Source: Euonymus europaeus (Eukaryota; Streptophyta; Magnoliopsida; Celastrales; Celastraceae). Taken from it: 64,000 nucleotides of DNA. Shown in pieces: positions 12,442 to 23,311 of this stretch; the first letter of the stretch is position 1; each line of letters begins with the position of its first letter. Location of the stretch: positions 8,227,001 through 8,291,000 of the forward strand of contig OY756961.1 of assembly GCA_963580455.1 (NCBI GenBank). The letters run 5' to 3'. The position numbers were made by a program, and so were the translations under genes. The notes beneath the pieces are model-generated. The model ran no database searches. It worked only from the letters and a program-made list of their open reading frames with translations, and was not told the DNA's origin.

Positions 12442-15400
12442 TAGGGGTTCACATGGGTCGGGTTGGGCCAAATACCTCATCCGAACCACATAAGTTCGGG
12501 TTACATAAACCCAACCCTCAACTGACCTTGGTTTGAAGCGGATTGGGTTGGGTCGGTTTCATAAGGGTTGGGGTCGGATACAAATGAATTGGGTCAGATA
12601 CACAATAATCAAGTTCCATTGGACTATCAAGAAGACAAGAATTCTTAAATATATATAATTTTTACTTCAAATTTGTAAGACAATAAGACAATCAATTAAA
12701 TAAAGCATTTCAGTGGAAGAACAACAAATTAAAAATTCAACCCACAAATTAAAAATTCATTATAACTTAACAAGACTTAATAGAGCTATAGGCTGTAGCC
12801 TTTAGAGTCCTCAGTCTCGTTGACAAGAACAAGCAACAAGTTCAATTTGTCCAAAGTTTAAAGTTTAAACGACAAATCAAATCAAAATAGTAGAAAGTAG
12901 CATCAACCATCCAAAAACAAAAATATGAGCTCCAACTCTCCAAAGTTCCACAAAATAAAGCATTCCAGAAGCAATAAGCAGCAGCACCATTTGACCTGCA
13001 TTTCAATGTCATTTCAAACTAGCAAGTCAAATTCAAAATTGAGATTTGAAAAGTACCATATAAACGCACCATTAATCCATATTATACATAATAGCAATGT
13101 AAATTAAATTACCTTATACTATTAATTAAAGAGTCTCTCAGAATTCAACAATAGTATTTAGTCACGCTCAACACAAAGTTCCAGCAAACCAATTTCTATC
13201 CAAAAAAAAAAGAAAAAAGAAATGATTATTTAAAGGATGCAATGTGACAACAAAATCTCATACAAGAATGGAGAATGTAATTATATAAAGATTGACAGTT
13301 ATTTACCTTCTTCAATTTCTTCAGCATCTTCCTTCTCAGCTTCAATGTCTATAGATATTGGTTTCGTCCTTAACCAATTTTGAGCACATATAAGATTTTC
13401 CACTGTTTTTGGAGTTAATTTGCTTCTATATGGACTAAGAACTCTACCACTAGTGTTGAAAGTACTTTATGAAGTAATTGTAGACACCGGTATAGCCAAC
13501 ACAGCCCTTACAACACGAGAAAGAATACGGTACTTGCTACTATTGAGCTTCCACCAAGCAAGTACATCAAATTGAACATTATAATTCTCATAAGTCTCAT
13601 CCAAATACCTTCCCACCTCCGTCATCTTCTCTAAATTCTCAGCTTCCCTCATCCGCATGGCTACCCTTGAAGCAAAGATTCTCACACAATCTTCATCATT
13701 TTCTTCCACTCTCATGGATTTACTAGGTGGCTGAAATTGATTATGACTCTCTGCTCTATCATATGTCGCATCATTGAAGTGATCATATAACCTTGTCAAT
13801 GTGTCTTTCACTTTATCCATCACATACTCCCTCTTGAATGAATCATATATCTCCTCAAAACAATATTTTAGATATTTAAGCTTATAACGAGGGTCAAGTA
13901 CAGCAGCCACAAACAACAAGTAATTCATATTGTCCAAATTATCCCAATATTTATCAAATTTCAATTTCATCCGTTCAGCCATGAGTTTCATGTCGATGTC
14001 ATCACTTTTACACAACTCCAACAATCTACTATGCAATGAGACAATCTCAATGAAAAAGGAGTTGGAAGAAACTTGTAAAGAGGTGGAGCATCTCAAAGTC
14101 ATTTGGAAAAACATTCTTAAAAATTTCACAAGTGATCTAGCATACCCCCAATCTAGTTCACTAGGTGGCCCAATGTTCTTGCTAACCTTCCCTTTTCCTT
14201 TCTCACTATTGTCAAAATACTTCAAGAATCGTCTATCATCCGACTCAAGCCTCCTAAATACCTTATCATAATTCAAAGCCACATCCAACATCAAATAAGT
14301 CGAATTCCATCGAGTTTTTACATCCAAGCACAATGATTTTTTGCAATCAATTTTTACCTTCATTGCGCACTTCTTAAAATTAGCCAACCTAGCTAGTGAG
14401 GACCTCACATAGCGTACAACATTACGAATCCTAGTAATAGCTTCATCATGCTCATCTAACCCATCATTAACAATAAGATTGAGAATGTGTGAACAACATC
14501 GCATTTGCAAAAACTCATGACCTAAGATGGTCCCCTTCCAATCCTTAGTGAGAAGCTTCAAGTGCCTAATTGTTGTATCGTTTGAGCTTGCATTGTCTAC
14601 TGTGACAGTGAATAGTTTATCAATTCCCTATTGCAACATTGACAATTCAATAGCTATCCCAATCACCTCTCCTTGACTTGGAATTTGAACAAAGTTTATG
14701 ATTCTTTTGTTTAAATTCCAATGACTATCAATCCAATGTGTAGTGACGCACATATAGTTGATATTTTGGATTGATATCCAACTATCAGTTGTGATGCAAA
14801 CCACCTCATTCTTCAAGAGTTTCCTCAAAGTCTCCCTCTCCTCCATAAATATCTTCATTGCATCCCTAGCAATTGTCATCCGAGAAGGAAGCTTGCATAA
14901 TGGTTGTATTGCCTCTACGTAATTTCTAAACCTTTCATTCTCCACAATCCTAAATGGCAACTCATCAATGATGATCATTTTAGCTAATTCTTTCCTAGCA
15001 ACATCTACATTAAAAGTGACAGCCCGGAGATCGACACTTGAAAGACCATCTTCCGCTTTCAAACTAAGGTTTTTTTTACCTTTAGGTAGTTTCCTAAATG
15101 GAGACTTCGTGCACTTGGAAAAATGAGTTTTCAGGTTAGAGATGCCATGTCTCTTTGATGAGCACAAATACTTAATGGAACGATATTTACATTTTGCAAA
15201 TTCTGGAGGACCTTGAATATATTCATAATGAGTCCATACCCAAGAAGTACGCTGACCCTTGCGTCCGATATGCTTTGGAGGGTCGTCCTCTTCCTTGTCA
15301 TCATTGTCCCCATCCTTCTCAGGTTCTAAGATATGCCCCGACTCTTTGACATTAGGTAGGTCTTCTTGAGCACCCAAAGTTTGGTTAATTTGATTCTGAG

Positions 15401-16515
15401 CCACAACTGCTTGATCAACAATAACTACATCAACATAAATAAAAGAAAAAAAATTGGCATTAGCAGCAGATCAAGTTGCCTAAAACCAGTACCAATATGG
15501 AGATAACTCAATTAGCGTATTAAGATAACTCAATTAGCCAATTATCATATTAAGATAACCAATACTCAATTCTCAATTACCCTTAAACCAGTACCCATTG
15601 AATTAGAAATCCCCAGAAGTGGACAATACTCACCAAATACACAAAAATCAAGTATTCCAAGCAATATAAAATCCCCAGAATGTGCAATATAAAATTTATA
15701 GCTCTTAAAGTCAATAACTCAATATTAATGGAAAAAGAAGCTAATCTCAGTTAATACATAGAAGCAAACATTAATGAATCCAAGCAACACATAAATAACG
15801 AAAAAACACATATAAATATATAATCAAAAAATACAAAAATGCATCAATACAAGGCATTGCAACAAGATGTCAAGAACCAGAAGCCCTAAATTTAATTTAG
15901 TCACTGAGAAAAGACTGAGCATAAAACCAAAGACGAAGAACTAGTAATTCAAGATTTCAATCATCACGAATAAATGAATGAAAACACACAATTCAAAGTA
16001 CAAAACATCCGGTTGATCGAGAAGATAGAGGGAAAGAGACCCAAAAATAGCAAAACTCCATCATTGACTAACCTTGAGGAGAAGTGGCAGAGGTTGGCTC
16101 AGTTGGGGTTGCGGTGGTGGACATGTTTCGTCTCCGTCTCTCTGAATCTGAAGGAGGAGGCATTGAATGCGGCGTGCGCCTTGCAGGATGTGGGTGTGGG
16201 TATGGGTGTGCCTGAGTGAGTGTGTCGGCTAATTTCATAAAGGAGGGGGAGGCATAAGGGCAAGTGGGTAACTGGGTAAGGCCAAAGCCCAAAGGTTAAG
16301 GAACCCTAATGTTGAATATTATAAAACGACGTCATTTTAGTAATGGGGTCGGGTCGAATTAAACAAGTTTGGGTTAACCACTAACCTATAACCGATCCAT
16401 TATAGGTATGGGTCAGAATTTTCAAACCATATCTTATCTGAGGTATGCGGGTTAGGGTTGGATTTATGCGGTTTGGGTCGGGTTCGCGGTTTGGGTTGGG
16501 TTTTGTGCATCCCTA
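12442..16515 (-). mobile_element. Complete hAT DNA transposon, 4,074 bp
   Basis: The ends are TAGGGGTTCACA on the left and, read inward from the right, TAGGGATGCACA (10 of 12 identical). Perfect 8 bp target duplications AAGGAACC flank it (12434-12441 and 16516-16523). Removing the element and one duplication restores the tandem-repeat consensus GTGAAGGAACCTTTGG, so the insertion site is certain. Both subterminal regions are rich in GGGTTGGGTCGG-type motifs, as expected for transposase binding. It carries a BED-finger transposase pseudogene on minus. Confidence 0.95.
13299..16124 (-). pseudogene. hAT transposase (BED finger, RICESLEEPER-like), two nonsense codons
   Basis: Exon 1 (16073-16124) starts MSTTATPTEP. 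Exon 2 (13299-15424) follows a 648 bp intron with GT and AG borders, and the phases agree. The frame has 726 codons with stop. Order of parts: N-terminal BED zinc finger (about residues 75-122), central RNase H-like hAT core (TRWNSTYLML), and C-terminal dimerisation region (VLAWWKLNSSKYRILSRVVR, then RVLSPYRSKLTPKTVENLI). In-frame stops lie at codon 283 (14628-14630) and codon 670 (13467-13469); both look like single-base changes because homology continues in frame. The second zinc-binding cysteine of the finger is arginine (CKYR). It acted on hAT ends in the nucleus and is now inactive. The 3' end could instead splice near 13306. Confidence 0.9.
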
Positions 16516-16757
16516 AAGGAACCTTTGGGAAATTTTGAACTTCAGTAGGTCAATTATCCGAAAAACTTAAATTGAACACTTAGGTATTTCGTTTGATGTT
16601 AAATCTCTTGTTTTGATCGCATGATCAATCAAAGAAACTTCAAATGAGCTGAAACTTGACACGAAGCTACATTTAGTCATTCTAAGCATATTTTGTGAAA
16701 GAACCTTTAACCAATTTTGAACTTAGTCGATCTATTTTAGAAAAACCTAAATTATAC
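16516..16757. repeat. Tandem array of ~182 bp monomers (right part)
   Basis: This continues the array at 11590-12441 on the far side of the hAT insertion. It includes another copy of the palindrome region (GATCGCATGATC near 16614) and the AAAGAACCTTTAACCAATTTTG block, and stops where CACTA-type subterminal repeats begin. Confidence 0.85.
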
Positions 16758-17124
16758 ACTCAGTGACGGAATTAGCTACGAAAATGTTTCCTTCACTAAT
16801 TAGTGACGAAATTAGCTAAGGAAAATTTTCCATCAATAATTAGAGATGGCATTAGTGACGGAAAAATTTTCGTCACTAATTAGATACGAAAATATTTCTG
16901 CCACTAATAGTGATGGAATTAGCAATGAACATATTTTCCGTCACTAAAAAGTCAAAATTTTAGCGACAAAATTATTAAAATTTGAGACAAAAATTTCCGT
17001 CAGTAAAAGTAAAATGGTTTTCAATTTTTTTCTAACGGAAAAAGTGCAATTTTTCGCTATCATTTTTTTTTGTGACAGGAAAAAATTTTGTCACTAAATT
17101 CCTTTGCAAAAGAGCTTTTTCTTG
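16758..17124. mobile_element. CACTA-type transposon terminus (right end)
   Basis: The right end reads, as reverse complement, CACTACAAGAAAAAGCTC, the classic CACTA/En-Spm terminus. Inside it are many direct and inverted copies of TAGTGACGGAAA or TTTCCGTCACTA, the usual subterminal transposase-binding repeats. No matching left terminus or transposase was found. This is either a truncated end or the right side of an element whose internal block is the tandem array. Confidence 0.75.
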
Positions 17125-17680
17125 TAGTGGTGGAGCATGAATATTGAATAATGCAGTGTGAGTGCATCTACTTTGGGTATGCTCTTTCTCTTGAAGAAGT
17201 TAGTTTCTAGCAGAGAACATCGTAGACTATCAATGGTCTTTTCCTTCTTTGCATTACAATAACAATAACTCGATGCAGGGAATAATTATTTCATATAGGT
17301 TATGATTGTCCAAGCAATTTAGGGCAGCAACAAAGAAAAATTGTTTATATCGATTAAAAAAAGTGGAAATAAAAAGAAAACTTCATGGTATGTCTAAATG
17401 TTTTGATGTGGAAGATCGAAAAAATGAAGTTAAAGGTATAGGTATTATAGCAAATTTATATATAAATTTTTTAATCGATCCCTCTCAACACATTTTCATA
17501 CCGAGCAAGGGTTTCATCCCATAAATCTTTCTTAATTCTCAAGCCAAAAATAACCTAGTGAATTTTGAAGTGAGCTCTGCACCAAAATAATGCAAGTAAT
17601 ATGAGCATTAATTTATAGATCGTATTTGGGTTTTAAAAACAGTACTGTACTTGGTCTGAACAAATTAACAGTACCGTTTT
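17125..17680. other. Unassigned spacer
   Basis: No gene or element was recognised in this stretch between the CACTA terminus and the palindromic MITE. Confidence 0.4.
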
Positions 17681-17985
17681 ATATCTCATGGGATCCCATA
17701 ATTTATTTCATTGTATAATATAATGGAATAACATATTTTATTACAGTGGAATGCGTACTATTACAATGGAATACGTTATTTCACTGTGCTAGAATCTGTT
17801 ATTCCATTGTGATAATACAATGGAATAACGTATGAGGTATTTCATTGTAATAATACAATGGAATAACAGATTCTAGTACAGTGGAATACGTATTATTACA
17901 ATGGAATACGTTATTCCATTGTAATAAAATCTGTTATTCCATTGTAATAATACAATAAAATAAAATATAGGATCCCATGAGATAT
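17681..17985. mobile_element. Palindromic MITE with ATATCTCATGGGATCC termini
   Basis: The left end (17681-17696) and right end (17970-17985) are perfect 16 bp inverted repeats. The ~270 bp between them is built from repeated TATTCCATTGTAATA and its complement TATTACAATGGAATA, so almost the whole element folds on itself. It has no coding capacity. It resembles a foldback or Tc1/Mariner-type MITE, but the superfamily is not certain. Confidence 0.8.
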
Positions 17986-18119
17986 ATACCATTTTCCATT
18001 AACAAGATTCTGATCTCCATAAAAAAGAAAACTTTGTATGTCTCAACTATATATTTTTATCAGATAGATAGTACAGTTTTTTGCCAAACCAAAACGTTGA
18101 ACATGCTCCCAACAAAACC

Positions 18120-18430
18120 ACGCGATCCTCCATGTAATCAGGCCGGCCACATCTATATTTCTAGCATTCGTTCGAGTTGTTTGCTGCTCGATCGACCTCC
18201 TTCTTTGGACAGTAATTGCAATCCATTCTCAAGACCACACTTGATCTCAGACCAGCTTAACATTCTCAGGGAGCCTGAAAAGTCTCACAAAACTGCCGCA
18301 TCGTCTCTCAATGCGATGCCACAAACAGCTCTCGTCCTCTTTCTCCGTCGTCCTCATCCCGCTTTATCTTTAGTATGTTTCTATCTTAAGCTTCTACCTC
18401 CAACTTCACGTCCTCTTTCCTCGCCCCTGC
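18120..18430 (-). pseudogene. Small heat-shock protein (HSP20, alpha-crystallin domain) pseudogene
   Basis: On minus, three pieces in order match the plant HSP20 core: RKEDVKLEVE (near 18420-18390), [22 protein letters not shown] (18330-18250), and a C-terminal NARNIDVAG (near 18155) like the family's closing IDISG. Frames change between pieces, stops follow LEVEA and ENVKLV, and the upstream half of the domain is not readable. The protein would have been an ATP-independent chaperone of about 17-18 kDa. A plus-strand 203-codon frame over the same bases is only the antisense shadow. Confidence 0.65.
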
Positions 18431-18599
18431 GCGTAACACTACGCAGTTTCGCCAGTACAATCCTCGCTGCCTCACAGCCAGGGGACAATAGGGCACATAT
18501 CCCTACTAAGCACCCTATCGCTGCTGCGTCCTTCTCTTTACTACCACACATACGTATGCTATTTTCGTCACAAAAGAGTGGTAATTGATCGATAATGAT

Positions 18600-21538
18600 A
18601 AAAATTATTCGCAGCCAATAACTTATAGCTTGAGCTCTTGGGAGAAATACTTTTTTTAAGAGGGTTATGCAGGAAGAAAAGACAGAAGAAATAAACTCTC
18701 TCAATTGACCAAATGAAGCTAGTTGAAATGAAGCTAACCAGTTGACATGGCCTGAGCAATTGTTATGGTTAAAAATTGTGATGCTATTGAGTCATGTTTA
18801 CGTCATATACTGGGTCACGGTCCATTAGATGTTTTAATAAATTATGTAATAGATCGCAGTCCCAGATACAAGACATCGTTACTACATAATCGGCTCGACA
18901 TTAAAGAGTGATCCAAGTAAATTTATTTTAATTTAACTTTAGTATACATATATGCTATCATAATTGGTACGACTGTCACAAACTATAATAGTACAATAGT
19001 TAACAATAAGCATAATCATGTTATTGGTACAAACAAATCGATATGACCATTATTTATCAATATAATAACTGATTTGATTACTCAAGTATTTTATTTTCAT
19101 ACGACAACTATGACAGTACAACTTTTAATGTAAGAAGACTTAAGTTAGGATAATTTAGTATTTTCACATAACTTACAATTGTCTATAAATACCCTAAACA
19201 TGCTCATTAAAGATGACATTTTTTCTATTCCACCTACTTATCTCTCTAAGAATCACTCTCACTTATATCATCCGCACGTCATTTATCTTACAACTTTATT
19301 TACAAACTCCATACTAATTCTCACGTCTGAGCTTCTTTAGCAGACACCATACCGGTGTTCCCAAGTTGAATTATAGTTCATACGACCTCTTTTCTTTTTA
19401 AACAGGAGCTCGACGTCAACTTGCAACGCGATCAACCGTTGACCTTGATTGTTGGAAGATTTGCCCCAATAGCAATGGCAGTGGCGCCACCATGCAAACC
19501 ACTTTCACCCCCGCCGTAGGAAGACGACTCCCATATATCTGACGAGTAGGGTGAAGTGAAAAACCATGACTCTCCATCAACTTCACAGCGCCATGGACCC
19601 ACACAAGATGCCATTTTTGTTGTTGTTTTATTTATTTTTTCAATCTTAGCCCAAAAACAGTTGCGCTTGAAAACAGTCAGGTTTTTTAAAGGGGAGGAGG
19701 GAGTAACTGGGTGTGTGCTACGTGGAAAATAATTTAGACGCGTGTCGACTTGTGTGCCACGTGTTGTATGCATTTGGACAACTGGATCATGTATGTCTTT
19801 TCCCAGGATGGGAAAGGCTCATCTTAAAAAGAAGAAAAATCTTTAGAGTTGAAAACTTGGCCAGGGAATAAAGGCTGCTTGGATAGAGATATTAGGGTAG
19901 GTACATTTTTTTTTAATCATCGAAAGAATTGTAAAAATTTATTCTCTAAGGTTCAGAATTCAGAAGTTATATTTAGATCACTCAGTATTTTATTTTGAAT
20001 CAAAGTAGTGATCTGGATTGGTTTTCAATTATTTGAGCAGTCAATATGTTGATATGGCATGTTAACCATTAACTTGCATATGTACTTCTGTTTATGTGAC
20101 CTATCAAAGTGAAAAGAAAAAAATAATACAAATGGCAAAATCATATACGTACAATATTTTGATCGAACGGCTACAAAAATGCTCCAAACAAAATAAATTC
20201 AAACACGGTAACGAAGAGAGGGGTACTAGAGAGGAAGTCAGATATAATTTAGATGAGTTGACCAATCACAACCATTAGATGAAATCCATTGATTTCATCT
20301 AAAGCCCCTTTCTTTTAATGTATTTTTTATAATTTTGTGACGCATCAGCAGTTAGTGATGGCTTAATGTCATGTCGGCAAATTTAGATGGAATGGCCAAC
20401 GTGTCATGTGGGCATGTTGACTATCCAAAAAATTAAAAATATGTATGAGTTATTAGTATGGCACAAAATGAAACGTTGGGTGATCAAAATGCAACGTTCG
20501 ATAGTGAAAATAGATTTTGACAACTCTTTTTGTGATCAAAAGTTTACTTATTTCAACATTTTAGAGAGTTAGAGTATCCACAATGGGGGAATTGCTAGCA
20601 CTCCAAGTCACCTTGTTTTTGTGCAAACAAATTAATTTGAAGTGCTACATGTATTAAGGGCCACCATAGAACAATTAACTTCAAATTCAAATGTGTATAT
20701 TTGACCAACTACTGCAAATAATATCTTCCCTCCATCTCTGCCTCTCTCCCTCTCTCCCTCTCGAGGACATATTGTTTCACCAACTACGTTATTGCTTCAC
20801 ATGTTCACCAACTACAATAATCTTGAATATCATATTACTTTAGCCACAAATTCATGTGGGACTCACACATCCTTAGGGAAGGATTCGGATTGGAGAATTT
20901 GATATTGGGTGACTTAGAAATTGTTCTCAAAATACCCACACATGAAAACGAGAATATTCTTTTTTTTTGGTTTGGGTTGGGCCAAAAATAACACACGCGT
21001 GTGGTTTAGAATCACCACAAGTAATTTAAATCGGAGATATCGTCTGTTAATAATTATCGACGGATTATAAATGAATTAAGGATGATATTCATATTTATAA
21101 ATTATCGATAAAATAATTATCGATGAATTTTTTTCATCGGTAATCAACAAATTACCGATGACATTTAATCCGTCAGTACTTATTTACGGTGAAACGCATG
21201 TGAGAAGGATTGTATATATATTTTAGTGGGAGCAGAATTGGAATGCGACGCCTCATAGAAAGCTTGGCGAAATTGGCTTCACCAAACTTGGAAATTATGG
21301 CAAATATTTATCTTTTCACTTGTAATAAGGCTGCAAAAAGATTTGACTTACGAGATCGATGAAAAAGACAGACCATTATAAGATTAAAACCTTCGCATGT
21401 GAGAAAGAAGGACTTGCTCAGTTGCTTCGTTCCCGACAAGTAAATGTAAGAATAGCAACAACTCACTCAATTTGGCCAAGCAAATTAACTTAAGCAATTT
21501 TAGGAATGTAAAATATTATAAAAAAAAAACTAGTCAAG

Positions 21539-21576
<38 letters not shown>

Positions 21577-21649
21577 AAAATGGCCTACTTAATTATAATT
21601 TATGTAATTTTTTTTTGTTGGAAGAGAATGGTATATTATATATGCTTAT
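18600..21649. other. Three-kilobase spacer without recognised genes
   Basis: No supported gene. It contains a TATA-like TCTATAAATACCC at about 19183 in a stretch resembling an LTR or promoter, short palindromic ATTATCGATGAA repeats at 21.02-21.18 kb, and a (TA)n microsatellite at 21541-21569 shortly before the copia element. A minus-strand 113-codon frame at 19432-19773 has no family I recognise. Confidence 0.4.
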
Positions 21650-21841
21650 TGTTATACATTAATAAGAGTGGATGACCCACATGTCAATTAAAGTTAGGTG
21701 TAGATTTTTATACATATTACATCTATATATATATCAATACAAGAGAGGAACGATGGTGGCTGCTTTTACAGAGTTTTTCACAAAGTACTCTATCCTTCTT
21801 CCTTTGTCTATCATTTTGTTTCTCTTGTCTTATTTCCAACA
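21650..21841 (+). repeat. 5' LTR of the copia element (192 bp)
   Basis: It starts TGTTATACATTAATAAGAG and ends TTATTTCCAACA. A TA-rich segment near 21726 can serve as the promoter TATA region. It is identical to the 3' LTR over the full length. Confidence 0.96.
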
Positions 21842-21857
21842 CGTTATCAGCACGAGT
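21842..21857 (+). promoter_or_regulatory. Primer-binding site region after the 5' LTR
   Basis: CGTTATCAGCACGAG directly follows the LTR. This is the sequence usually found at this place in this plant copia group. It partly resembles the TGGTATCAGAGC initiator-tRNA site of other elements. Confidence 0.6.
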
Positions 21858-21942
21858 CTCCGCCGCTATTCAGAAAGGAAGATTTTCAGGTTCTAAGTAG
21901 GTGGTTTTTCTATTTATATTAGTCTATTATAATATTTCAATT

Positions 21943-22963
21943 ATGTCAACTTTAAAAAGTTTGGATTTCACGGCACTTGATATTTCTGGAAGAAATTATT
22001 TATCTTGGGTTGTTGATGCCGAGACACACCTAGAAGCTGTGGGTCTTGAAGAAACCATTAAAGCAGATAACACCAAATCCCCGCAGGATTTGGCTAAAGC
22101 AATGATTTTGCTTCGCCGACACCTTCATGAGGAACTAAAAACTGAATACCTCATGGAAAAAATTCCTCTTGCATTGTGGAATGATCTGAAGGAAAGGTAT
22201 GAACACCAGAGGAATGTCATACACCCAAAAGCTCGTTATGACTGGATGCACCTGAGGTTGCAAGACTATAAATCAGTTCGTGAGTATAATTCTGCTATGT
22301 ACAAAATAACATCACAGCTTGATTTTTGTGGTGAGAAGATTACTGATGTAGACAAGTTGGAAATTTTTTTTTTCCACATTTCATGCTTCTAATATGATAT
22401 TGCAGCAACAATATCGTCAGAAAGGATATAAGAAGCATTCTGATCTCATAAGTGTTCTTCTGGTAGCTGAGCAGAATAATGAGCTTTTGTTAAAAAATCA
22501 TCAATCTCGTCCTACTGGCAGTACACCGTTCCCTGAAGCGAACGTTGTTGTACATAATAATCGAGGACGTGGACGTGGTGGTAGAAGAGGTCGAGGCCGT
22601 GGTTATGGTCGTAGAAACCATGAAGGTAATTTTGGTTTTCGTCCATACCACCAGAAGAGGTATGAGAATGAAACAAGTAAGACAAATAAAAATCTGTCAA
22701 ATAAACCCCAAAAGGGAAATGATGAAACTTGTTTTAGGTGTGGTTCTCAGGGACATTGGTCACGTACCTGCCGTACGCCGAGACATCTAGTGGATTTATA
22801 CCAAGCCTCCATCAAAGGGAAAAACAAAGTGGTGGAAACAAACTTAGTTAAGTTTGGTGATGCTGGTAGTTCTGATAATTTTGATGATCTTGATGATCTT
22901 GAAGATTTAACGCATTTGGATGTTTCGGATTTCTTAGACAATCCAGATATTTGTAAAAATTAA
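21943..22963 (+). pseudogene. copia gag (capsid-nucleocapsid) with one frameshift
   Basis: The frame starts MSTLKSLDFTALDISGRNYL, the typical copia gag opening. The UBN2-type capsid region follows (LWNDLKERYEHQRNVI, then VREYNSAMYKITSQLDFCG). The frame breaks at the T-tract near 22367-22376 and resumes one frame over at FHASN, then continues through an RG-rich stretch and a zinc knuckle (CFRCGSQGHWSRTC) to a stop at 22963. The intended product is about 340 residues and would package element RNA in cytoplasmic particles. The single homopolymer break could be a real mutation or an assembly error. Confidence 0.9.
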
Positions 22964-23311
22964 GATATTTGCTTTCTTATGTAATAATGTTAAATTATAA
23001 GTGTGTTTGTAAGTGTGTTAATGTTAAAATAAGTTTGTTTGGTTTATATATATGTCTTCAATATTTCAATAAAATAAGTTTGTTTGGTTTATATATATTT
23101 CTTCAATATTTCAGTAAAAAAAATATAAAAAAAACAAAAGTCCGAAACTACTGACGGTGGGTTTCGATCCTCGGACCTTCTTTTCTATACTATATTTTAT
23201 TGGATCTCACCACCACTCGGCCACTAGTCCCGGACTTGTCTAGTTTATACATCTGATATATTTATACATAATTTAATATGTGATATAAGTTATTTTATTT
23301 CTTTTAGAAAC
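22964..23311. other. Non-coding gag-pol spacer with 45 bp direct repeat and tRNA-like module
   Basis: Copia gag and pol usually form one frame. Here about 350 bp without coding content lie between them. The spacer contains two adjacent 45 bp copies (about 23026-23116, each with AAGTTTGTTTGGTTTATATA) and a tRNA-like sequence on minus at 23138-23237. A pyrimidine run ending in TTTCTTTTAG just before pol looks like a splice acceptor. Confidence 0.8.
23138..23237 (-). repeat. tRNA(Ser/Leu)-like module inside the copia spacer
   Basis: On minus, the 5' end AAGTCCG pairs perfectly with the 3' end CGGACTT, like a 7 bp acceptor stem. TGGCCGAGTGGT matches the A box of plant Ser/Leu tRNAs. GGATCGAAACC matches the Pol III B box at 10 of 11 positions. 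The distance between boxes (about 45 nt) suits a tRNA with a long variable arm. About 14 extra bases separate the T-arm region from the acceptor strand, so it is not a normal cloverleaf. A tRNA-derived insertion is the best reading. Confidence 0.55.

Noticed and set aside
17977..18588. 203-codon plus-strand open frame
   Set aside because: It lacks any family resemblance, and its bases are explained by an HSP20 pseudogene on minus.
19140..19380. TATA-containing segment that looks like an LTR or core promoter
   Set aside because: No paired copy, no gene downstream and no terminal TG/CA with duplication.
19432..19773. 113-codon minus-strand frame
   Set aside because: No family recognised; Gly/Ser-rich composition alone does not support a gene.
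20570..21190. Half MITE-like start (GAGTATCCACAATGGGG) and ATTATCGATGAA palindromes
   Set aside because: No matching opposite terminus within a reasonable distance.
23138..23237. Functional tRNA gene
   Set aside because: Extra bases between the T-arm and acceptor strand and weak internal stems do not allow a normal cloverleaf; kept only as a tRNA-like module.
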